Below are positions 33,366-45,300 of a stretch of DNA of 47,374 bases, one piece after another. The stretch is from Bacteroidales bacterium (GTDB lineage Bacteria; Bacteroidota; Bacteroidia; Bacteroidales; VadinHA17). The stretch covers positions 1 through 47,374 of the forward strand of contig PLNF01000119.1 of the NCBI GenBank assembly GCA_003141715.1. Direction: 5' to 3'. The stretch's first letter is position 1. Each line of letters opens with the position of its first letter. A model generated the notes under the pieces. That model had not been told where the DNA came from. It searched no databases and was given only the letters and a program-made list of their open reading frames with translations. Both the position numbers and the translations under genes were made by a program.

Positions 33366-36300
33366 ATGAAAAAGTCCAAAGGCATAATGCGGAACTTATT
33401 GCAAAAAGGAGCATTTGTTTTAATATTTTTGACTTTTTTAAGTAATTTGTCATTTGGTGCCATAAAAACATGGCAACTTGCAGGACTTGGATCCTGGGCC
33501 ACTCCCGCAAACTGGTCGGGAGGAACGGTACCTGCCGCTGGTGATGATGTGATTATCAACTTAACTGCTGCAGGAATTATATCCAACGTTCCTTCAATCA
33601 GCCTGAACTCTTTAAGTATCGGTGGAACTGCCAATGTTACATTGACAGGGACAGGAGCTTCAGTAATTACTATCAATAATATCAGTGCGACAGTGGCCTT
33701 AAATATTATTGGCGGTCGTACCCTTACTTTAGGCGCGGGAACTGCAGCCACTGCAGTAAGTATTACGTTTCAGACAATCACAACGGCTACAACCATTTCA
33801 GGTACACTGGCAAATACTGCAGCCAATACAATTACTATCAATCCTTTACAGACTTTAACAATAGCCGGAACCGGGACTTTTACTGCAAATGTCGGAACAA
33901 TCACTGTAAATGGTACAATTTCAAACGCTGGAACCGTAACCGGTGCAGCTACTCTTACTTTCGCAGCTAACTCAGCTTATGTACATAATCGGGATGGTGG
34001 TATAATTCCTACAGCAACCTGGAATGCAACCTCAAACTGCAATATTACCGGGTTAACGGCAATAACTCCAGGAGGTTTAGGTCAAAACTTTGGTAATTTT
34101 AACTATTCAAGCTCATATGCTTTACCACTGGGAGCCAATTTAGCCGTTGCTGGTAACCTTGATATATCAGTTGGCAGTATAACAGCATCAACTTTTACAA
34201 TAAATCTGACAGGAAATTTTACTGGTACTAATGCACTATCATTTACAACAGGTATACTAAATATTGGAGGGAACTTTACCAATAACGGTGCATTTGCATG
34301 TGGAACAAGTACTGTAAATTATAATGGTGTAGCGCAACAAGTAAATAGTACTACATATAACAATTTAACTATATCAGGAAGTGGTATAAAGACTTTGCAG
34401 GGTGATGTTACCGTAAATAACAACCTTTCAGTCGCAGCCGGTACTTTCAGTTTTGGAAATGTTGCTGCCAGGAATGTTGTTGTTACCGGAAATCTTAGTG
34501 GTGTTGGAACCATTGATATGAGCGGGGGAGCATTGGCTCATGTCTTAACTCTAAACGGCCCGAATAATGCAATCACAACTTTTACAGCAGGTTCCGGTAC
34601 GGTTATTTATAGTGGAGCAGTTGCACAACAGATATTCGCCGGGACATATTATAAACTTATAACCCAAACCAGCAACCAGGTCCGAACAATACAGGGCAAT
34701 GTTACAATAAACAATGACTTATCAGTATCTCTTGGAACTTTCAGCTTTGGCAATGTACTAAGAACGGTTAGTGTTACAGGAAATTTAAGTGGTGCCGGAA
34801 CAATAGATATGAGCGGTGGAGCTGTTGCCCATATATTAAACCTTGGAGGGGTAAATAATTCTATTGGTACCCTTACTACCGCCGCAGTGGCTAGCGTCAT
34901 TAATTATAACCTGGCAGGAGATCAGACTGTTTTTGCCAGCCCCAACTATCGGAATCTGACTATTTCAGGGAGTGGTAACAAAACCATGCAGGGAGATATT
35001 TCAGTTGGCGGAACAGCGACATTCAATACTGCAGGCTGCGCTTTGGTAATTAACGGGAATACGTTATTCCTTAATAACGCAACAGCAGGAACTAATGGTA
35101 CAATTACAGGCAGTCCTGCTTCAAATATTGTAATTACAGGAAACGCAACTCCTGTTATGATTTTACCAGGAATTATAGGAGGGTTAAATAATTTTACTAT
35201 TAATAAAACAGGTGCTAATAATACAGTTACTTTAGGAGGAGACCTGAATGTTGCAGGTACATTAACATTAACGGCCGGCGCATTATCAATTGCAGCAAAT
35301 ACACTTACTCTGCCTGATGCAGCAAATCTTAGTTATGGAGCTGGTTCATTAACCGGAGGCGTGACGTCTAACCTTACAATCGGAACAGGAGCAGATATAA
35401 CATTGAATGCAATAGCAGGTGGATTAAATAATTTCAGTACAAGCAGGAATATAATATTGGGAGCCGGGTTATCTTTAAATGGGACTCTTACTCTTACCGC
35501 AGGTACTTTTACTGTCGGAGGAAATACCCTCACATTAAACGGGCCAACCATTGCCGGAACGCCAACAAATTTAGTAACAACAGCAGCATCCAGTCTTGTG
35601 TTTGGCGGAACAACATCAGGAGTATTAATACCAACCAGTGTTGTCGCAATAAGTGGCCTTTCAATAACCAATACCAGTATTGTTAATTTACAAAGCTCGC
35701 TTACAGTAAGCGGAATATTCAACCCTACTGGTGCCGGTTTATCTATTGGGGCAAACACATTAACACTTAATGGCGTAATAAATTGTGGAACTCTTGTGGG
35801 CGGTCCAACTTCCAATATTATAATTGGTGGTGCCGGAGCAGCTAATTTATCTGGGGTGACATTAAATAATCTTACGATTAACAGGGCAGTTACAATGTGT
35901 GGTAGTGTTACTGTGGGCGGAACTCTTACTCTCACTTCAGGAGCATTATCAATTGCAGCAAATACACTTACACTGTCCAATGCCGGGACTCTCAGTTATG
36001 GACTTGGTTCATTAACCGGAGGCGTGACCTCTAACCTTACAATCGGAACAGGAGCAGATATAACATTGAATGCAATAGCAGGTGGATTAAATAATTTCAG
36101 TACAAGCAGGAATATAATATTGGGAGCCGGGTTATCTTTAAATGGGACTCTTACTCTTACCGCAGGTACTTTTTCTGTTGCAGGAAATACCCTCACATTA
36201 AACGGACCAACAATTGCCGGAACACCTGCAAATCTGATAACAACAGCAGCATCCAGTCTTGTATTTGGAGGTACAACAGCAGGAGTTTTAATTCCTTCCA

Positions 36301-39300
36301 GTGTTGTTTTATTGAATGGACTTTCAATAACCAATACCAGTATTGTTGCTTTGGAAAGTTCTCCAACTCTCAGTGGAATATTCAATCCCACAGGTGCCGG
36401 TTTATCAATCGGGGCAAATACTCTGACACTTAATGGACAAATAAATTGTGGAACCCTTGTGGGAGGCCCTACTTCCAATATTGTAGTTGGTAACGCCGGT
36501 GCAGCGAGTTTATCGGGAGTGACTTTGAATAATCTTACTATTAACAGAGCACTTGTGACAATGTGTGGTAATGTTACTGTTGGCGGAACACTTACCCTCT
36601 CTTCAGGAGCATTATCAATTGCAGCAAATACACTTACACTTTCCAATGCCGGAACTCTCAGCTATGCCGCTGGTTCATTAACCGGAGGAGTAACTTCTAA
36701 CCTTACAATCGGAACAGGTGCAAATATTACATTAAATGTAATAGCAAACGGATTAAATGATTTCAATACAAGCAGGAATATAACATTAGGGGCAGATTTA
36801 TCACTGAATGGGACTCTTACTCTTAATGCCGGTACTTTTACTGTTGGTCCAAGGTTACTCACATTGAATGGACCTGCAATTGCCGGAACACCCGTTAACT
36901 TAATAACTATTGCTGCATCAAATTTATCTTTTGGCGGGTCCTCTGCCGGAGTTTTTATTCCGGGCAATGTTACAAATTTGACTAATCTTACAATAAATAA
37001 TGCAAATGGTGTTACTATGAATAGTAACATTACACTTGCAGCCGGCGGAGTTTTGACTCTTACAAGCGGTATTGTTCAGGCCGGAACCAATATCCTGAAA
37101 ATTACTAACCCAAATCCTGTTACAGCTCTGGTATGGTCCCCCGGGACTTTTCTAAATGTCACTCCCGGTGGTGGTGTGGAAAGAACTTTATCTCCGAATT
37201 TGGTTGGATCAGGAAATAATTATTTGTTTCCGATAGGAGATGGGGGAGTTTATAAAGCGATTAACCTCAGGGATGTAAATACCGGAGTTACCGGTCCGGT
37301 TCTTAGAGCGTCAGAAAGCGCAACAGGAGCATTAACAGGTGATGGAACGACAATTGGTATCGTTGATCCACGCTATTGGTCTTTGATAAATTTAAACAGC
37401 GGTAATTTTACAAGTGCCAAAGTAGAATTATTTGAAAGTGGTCTTGATTTTTCAAAAACAATAGGCATGTCTGCTGCTGTAGCCGGAAATTATTCTGCTA
37501 TTGGAGGTTCAAGTAATACATCTTCTATAATTTCCCCAACTGTTCTTAACCCTGGCCCTTATTTTAGTATAGGAGCAAGCATCCTGGGTACATATTATTC
37601 CTACGAGAATGGTGATTGGAATAATCCGGTTACATGGACATCTGACCCCAGTGGAACACTTCAAATTGGCACCACCATACCCGCAGATAATGATAAGGTT
37701 GTGATTCTTACAGGTCGTAATGTATCTTTATCAGCCGATATTGCCACCAAAACACTTGACATTACAATTAATGCTGGTGGCTTCCTTGATCAGACAATTT
37801 ACAGGTTTACTAATTCGATATATGCCCTTCGCGGACAAGGAACCATCAGGCTTGCTTCTGCAAATTTCCCCGCTTCCGTAATCAATACATTTATTAATGC
37901 CGGTGGAGGAACTACCGAGTACAACAATACGGCTAATTTTACCTTACCTGCTGCACAAACCACATATAATAATTTAACAATTAATACCTCTGGTTTTGTA
38001 GCAACACAATTAAGCAACATAACATTAAATGGGGATTTATACATCAAGAGCGGAACATTTCAAATCAATAACAACGTAGCCGTTGCTAAACTTATTCTTA
38101 CCATAAACGGGAATGTAACTGTTGATAATGGTGCATTTTTTACCGTTGGAAATGGCCCCACAAACCCTGCAATCGGAATTGTAACTGCTGGTGGTGCTGC
38201 GCCTTTCATAAATTATTATACTTATTTCCATACGGTAATTATCAAAGGTGATCTTACTAATAATGGTACTGTAAAGTTCACAAACCTTCCATATCCTATT
38301 TACAATGCTTTTCCTCCGGTTGCAGCCGGGCCGACTTCAGGTGCTGCTTCAGTATATTTCCAGGGAGCAAGCGATAATACAATAACCTGTAATGGGGTTA
38401 CTAACTTTTATAACCTGATCCTCGATAAAGGAATTGACCAGACATACAAGCTGACGATTAATTCAACGAATTACGCAAACTTCAAGTTATTTGGAGCAAA
38501 CGTAACAGCTCCTGAAGTAGCTGGTTTAAGCAATCCAAATCTCAGAAAAGCTTTGTGGATTCGTACAGGTACTCTTGATTTAAAAGGTACGTTAATTATA
38601 CCTTCACTTTCTGAAGGGACTCTTGCTAATTGCGATTACTACATCCCCTCGAACGGGGCTTTGATAGTTGATGGTGTCGATGTGGTTGTACTTTCAAGTG
38701 CTGATGATTACAGGGAAATAAATGTGGCATATACTGTTGCAGCTCCCAACAATGCAACAATCGGAGTTACGATGGGTGGATTCAGTGCCCTGGATATATA
38801 TGGTAAACTGCAAATAAATAACGGTTATCTTTCAACCAGAGAGTCTGGGGGATTAATCACTTCAAATATTGCCTCCGGACAACTCATTATTAATGGGGGA
38901 ACTGTTGACGCCAAGCAGCTTCTTTCCTCAACAGGTTTTGCATCTTATACACAGACGGGAGGATTATTTATTCTCCGTGGCCGGTTCCAGCGTACACCGG
39001 TAACTTATTTAACCGTTGCCAATCTCACAGATGTTTCGGTTGCATCCTTAAATACATCAAGGGCAGTAAATGGTACCAATTCTGCCTTTGGCTCATTTAA
39101 CCTTGAACAACCAACCAATATTTTTTCTATGTCGGGGGGCACTATACAAATTTACGATGTATGTGGAGTAGCCGGTGCAGAACAGAAAGCTATTGATGTG
39201 AAATCATCTTTATCAAATATAAATGTTACAGGCGGCACTTTAGAAATAAGACCTACAACAGGTACAGCTTTAGCAGATGCAGGGAATTATTATATAAATT

Positions 39301-42300
39301 CAAGTGCACCTTTAATGAATTTACTTATTAATCGTGCAAGTAGTCTTTCAGTTGTTCAATTAAATACATCTCCATTAGTTGTACTAAATAACCTTACTCT
39401 TACTTCAGGAGATTTTTCAGCGAATAATTTAAATGTTACAGTCAGTGGAGATTTTTTTATTGCGGCTGGAACCTCCTATACTCCGGGAACCAACACCACT
39501 ATCTTTAATGGAACCGGAAATCAGACATTCACAGTTAATCTTGCAGCACTACTTTCGCTTAATAAGCTTACTATTAACAAAACAGCAGGGGTTGCTCTGA
39601 ACTTTGCCGGAACACAATCTATCATAAATGTTGCAAGTGATTTCAGTCTGGTTTTAGGTACTTTGAATGATAATGGCAATGCGATTAATATAGCAGGCAA
39701 CGTTTTCAACTCAGGAATTCATGCCGGCGCTGGTAAAGTGTCTTTGAACGGAACATTAACCCAGACGATTGACGGAAATGGTATTTTCGGAAACCTTGAA
39801 CTGAATAATACGAATGCTGCCGCAGCCCCGGTTTCCCTGGTAGCAAATATAACCCTTAATGGGTTGCTTACCTTTTCACAGGATAAGCTTTTTAATATTA
39901 ATACAAATAATTTAAAGCTTAACTCAACAGCCTCTATTGTAAATGGTGGAGCATTAAGGTACATTAAATCTGCCGGAAACGCCGGTGATGGAGGTCTTAC
40001 AAAAGTGTACTCATCTCCAGCTGCTTTTAATTTTCCTGTTGGAGTAGTTAATTACACACCGGGTTCACTAGGGCTTAGCGCTGCGCCGACAACGTATGGT
40101 TCTATCACGGTGATACCTGTAAATTATGAACATCCCAATGTTACAGTACCAGGAAGAAGCCTTACCTATTTCTGGCGCGTAAAATCTTCCGGTTTCACGT
40201 TAGGAAGCGCCACAGTCAGTCATGGATATACATACTCTCCGGCAAACGTTGTAACGGGTCCGGGAATAACAGAAAATGAATATGTTGCTGCGCGTTTTAA
40301 TGTCTCTACAAGTACATGGACAAACGGTACGACTGCCGATATTGATATAATTGGCAAAATTATAGGGCAACCCGGCGCTGGTACCTTCCTTAAAAATGTT
40401 ACTTTCATCGATGGCGACTACACTGCAGGTGATAATAATCCAATCAATCCATTTGGTACACCTACAATCTATTACAGCAGAATAAATGGAGCTGGTCCTG
40501 GTAGCGGACTTTGGAGCAGCGTTAATACCTGGTCCACCGACCCGGTATTACAACACACAGGTGCTCCTGCAGCATCAGTTCCGGGAGTTAGCGATATTGT
40601 AATCATCGGAGCTAAGGATTCCGTATATCTTGCAACAAATAATACAGCAGCTAACACAGATGTCAGGAGTTGCGCAAGTTTAAGGATTGAAAAAGGATCC
40701 GCTCTTGATATAGGGTATAATCCTGCATCGAGTTTTGGTTTGGTTCTGAATAGTCCGGGAGGCAATGGAAATTTCAGGCTGACAACATCCTGGACTTCAG
40801 GAAGTACATTTACCTTCCCCCTTGGAGACTTTTCAGATTATAATGTAAATCTGGGTACAACGGAACTCTACTCAACAAACGCGGCAAGCAATACTACTTA
40901 TTGGTTACCCAATGGTGTCTATTCATATGGTAATTTAATTCTTTCTCCACTTGGAGGGTCGAATATTATTTTCCCGAATAATGATTTGGCAATTTATGGG
41001 AACCTGATCACTCGGGGCCAGAATGCAGATTCGTGGTTCTGCCCGTCATGGAATACTCCATATCCAAATGCTCCAACTGCTCTTGTTGCAAAAACAATTA
41101 CAATAAATGGGAATTTAGATATTCAAGGTGGTGCCCTTGAATGGTATGCGAATGGTGCAATCGCCCAGAATATTGTTGTAAATGGGAATGTAATAGTAGC
41201 CACACTTGCCACAATTAGTGATGATCCAGGTGGCGCTGCCAACCAGCGCTTATCTATTGGAGGCAGCTTGATTAACAATGCAAACGGATTAGCAAATCCT
41301 CCTGCCGGAACAGTTGCACAATGCAGATTTACAAATATTCCTGTGACTTTCTTTGGTCCTACGTCAGCAAGTATTACGAATACAATTGGTTCTCCGTCAA
41401 CAACATTTGGACAGTTGACCATTAATAAGGGGACTTCAAAAGCGACTACACTTAACTGCAGCATCGGAGGTACACTAAATACACCGGTCGATAACTGGTT
41501 AACATTGCAAAACGGTACGTTCAATTTTACGCGAACTAACCCTAATTCAGATTTTACTGTTTCAACAACTACACCTTTTACAATTCCTTCAACTGCAGGG
41601 TTTGGAGTTAATTATACAAACTCTAATAACAAGAACATACTTATTGGTAATGCTGCCAACAATAGTGGCGATCTCCTTCTGAGCGGAGTACTCACATTGG
41701 TCAATGGAAATATTTATGTAGGTCCGATTGCTGCTCCGGCTACCAATAATGATATAGAGTATTCAGGAGGTGGGGCATCTGACATCGAAATACAGGGTGG
41801 AAATCTTGTAGTTAATGGCCAGGTTCGCAGAAATACTTCAACCACAAATGGAATTCTAACTTATAACCAAAGTGGTGGTGCAGTTACAATAAACGGCAAC
41901 GCTGCAGTACCGGGTTATGCTAAATTAGAGGTATTAAATTCGAGTAGTGTATTCAATATGTCAGGCGGTACACTTACCATCGTGCGTGGAGGAGGTACTA
42001 CATTTGGAGATTTGTATCTGAGACCTGCAAGTTCTTCGGTAACAGGCGGTACAATAATATTTACCAACGTAATTCCAAATACTCTTCAAAACTATTCATT
42101 AGATGCAAATATACCGTTAAACAACCTTACAGTTACAGGATCTGCCGGTGTGGGTTTGAATGCTAATCTGGGTCTTATTGTAAGTCCGTTGGTACTTAAT
42201 GGAACTCTGACACTGAGTAATGCACAGAGCATATTCAACTCAAATAATATTAATGTTTCCATAAAAGGTAACTTAGATAACAGCGGCACCTATAATTTTG

Positions 42301-45300
42301 GCACCAATACAACAACATTTAACGGTGGAGTACAGCTAATTACCGGAAGCTCGATAACTAATTTTTATAATCTTAATGTATCCTCAGGGAGTTCTCTTAC
42401 TGTAAATAATAATTTTTCAGTTAACAAGGATTTGTTGATAGGAAGCGGAACGCTGACCCTTGGCAACAAGAAATTAACCCTTTCAGGGAACCTTGTAAAC
42501 AACAGTTCTTATACCGACGACAATACAACTGGCGGCATAAGTTTATCTGGTACGACTCAGCAGCAGATTTCCGGAACAGGATTTTATGGAAAGCTTGAGA
42601 TCAACAATAGTTCAGGAGCTAAACTGAACAATGATATCATGCTTCAAAATGACCTTGTACTTACCCAGGGTATCTTCAATATTAACTCAAATCTTCTTAC
42701 ACTAAGCCAATTCAGTAGTATCATTGGGGTACCTGGTATAACCAAAATGATTATGTCTGATGGTGTAACAAGCAGCTTTGGACTCAGGAAGTTTTTTACT
42801 GCTTCTGCGCAATCATTTACTTTCCCTGTAGGGGTTGCCGGGAAATATACACCTGCTACTTTTACGATTACGGCAAATGGAGCCATTGGTTATATAAATG
42901 TTAATCCTATTAACAATAATCATCCAAGCGTTTTGGATCCTTCTAATGTTCTGAAATACTATTGGAAGATTGAAAGTTCGGGAATTTCAGGATTTGATGG
43001 GAGTGTCGTATTGCAATATCTGCCCGGCGACGTAAATGGTAATGAAAGTAATTATGTTGCTGCAGAACTTGCACTTCCGGGTAACTACTGGTATAAAGCA
43101 CCCGTTGGACCAGGAACTGATAATGTAAATGAAACCAGTCATCAGATCACTTTCAATTATTCCGGAAGCAGTAATCTAAGCGGCGATTATACTGCAGGTA
43201 TTTACGCTGCCTTCCCCGGTGAAGTTCCTACATACCAGACAAATAGTGATGGTTTTTGGTCAGATCAGACAATTTGGACTCCGGTTGGTTCATCTCCTCC
43301 TTGTCCTGCAGGAGGACCAAATGGAAGTAATGTCATAATTGATCATGTTGTTACAACTAATATTAACAACGTATTTGCATTAAACACAACAATTAACAAA
43401 GAACTGAGAATAGTTTCACCAACCTTCGGACATAGCCTTGGAAATGTGGACGGTAATGGGACAATTTATTTGGAAAATGGTAATCTGCCGGCTGGTAATT
43501 ATGACACCTTTATTGATTGTTCAGGAAACGGAACAATTGAATATGGAGGTACGGGTAGTTATACGATCATTGCAACCCAGTTCAGCAGTTTACCTAATAT
43601 GTATATTTCAGGAACAGGGACGCGGATACTTCCGAATAAGGATCTGACAATATGCAAAAGACTTATTATTGACGGTGCTACTCTTGACAATAGTGTGAAT
43701 AATAAAAAGCTGACGATCCTTGGCACAATGGAACGTTATAATACCGGTGCCTTCATCAGTGGAATTGGCGCCTCTCCGTCATCAACAGTTACTTTTGCGG
43801 GTACACTTATTCAGAACCTTGGCGGTCCTACTGGTGACTTCATAGGAGCCAACAAGTTTAATAATCTTGAGATTAATAACCCTGCCGGTTTGAATATCAA
43901 TGGACTCGTTGAAGTTAATAATGAATTATTGCTCACCAGTGGTATCATTAATACAACTAGTGCCAACAGCCTTACTTTATTAAGTACTTCATCCGCAGCG
44001 GTTTTCCCAACTGGTGGAAGTGCTAACTCTTTTGTTAACGGACCACTGATTAAGAATATAATTAATGGAGGTAATTTTATTTATCCGATAGGAAATGGAA
44101 CTACTAAAGGTCATAATTTTACCCTCACCTCAACAGCCGGAAGCACTTTATTCTGGACCGCCGAATATTTTACACCTAATCCAACTGCGACTTTCTTAAC
44201 TCCACCTTTGCAAGTATCTAATAGTAAGGAATATTGGAGCGTCAGCACTACAATCGGAGCGACAGCAAAAGTCAAAATAGGATGGGATCCTTTGAGTGAT
44301 CTGACACCTCTTATGACATTAAATGGTATGCCTGATATGAGGGTTGCAGAATACAATGGCACTTCATGGACTGAATTGGCATCAATTGCCTCAGGCAATA
44401 ATAATAACGGAGATGTAGCTACTGTCAACGATGTTAATCTCTCCACTACACCCAAGAACTATACTACTGCAAGTGTTTCTCCGACAATAGCAAGAGCATC
44501 ATTAGCTCCTTTAGGTCCGGTGTGCGGTGCAGTAGGAATTCCTGTGAATTTTGCTTCATTTATCCTGATTAATCTTAATTATACTCTTGATTATACAATT
44601 AATGGCACTCCACAGCCAACAATTAATGTAACATCATTACCCTATTCTTTGCCAACTCCCGTTCCAGGAGCCTACAAATTAACAGGTTTCACTTATAATA
44701 ACGGAGGTAATGTCGGAGTAGTAGATGGGACAGTGGTTAATGCATATGCATCACCAATGGCATCAAATGCCGGGTTAGATCAATCACTCTGTGGAGTATC
44801 CGGATTAATTCTTGCTGGCAATAATCCTGCACCTTACTCAGGCTTATGGACAATTGTCAGTGGTCCGGGAGGTACATTTGTAAATAGCTCACAGTTTAAC
44901 ACTGTCTTTACGGGTGTTCTTGGTCAAACCTATACATTACGCTGGACTATCAGCAATGCAACCTGTACTTCATCGGATGATGTAACAATTTCATTTCCTG
45001 TTGTGGCTGCAATGCCATCGAATTTCATATCTGCTCCAACCCAGGTATGTCAGGGCTCCGGAGGGTATATTTACACAGTCCCGAATGTTGCCGGCTATAC
45101 TTACAACTGGAGCTATACTGGTGGTTCGGGCCAGACAATACATGGAACCGGAAATTCTGTTACAATAGATTTCAGCACGTCAGCTACAAGCGGCACATTA
45201 AATGTAACTGCAACAAATTCCTGTGGAACAAGCGCTCCTAGATCAATAGCAGTTACTGTAAACTCATTGCCTGCTCCATCCATAATTGGTAGTAACACTG

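Noticed and set aside
35333-36646. Two long minus-strand open frames (215 and 216 codons) that look like a duplicated gene
   Set aside because: They are antisense to the 221-codon repeats of the giant adhesin. The repeat periodicity and low-complexity codon use produce matching stop-free stretches on the other strand. The translations are V/P-rich without known motifs, and the plus frame is continuous.
43438-45241. Short plus-strand frames at 43438-43647 and 45047-45241
   Set aside because: Both are out of frame inside the adhesin gene and encode no recognisable sequence.
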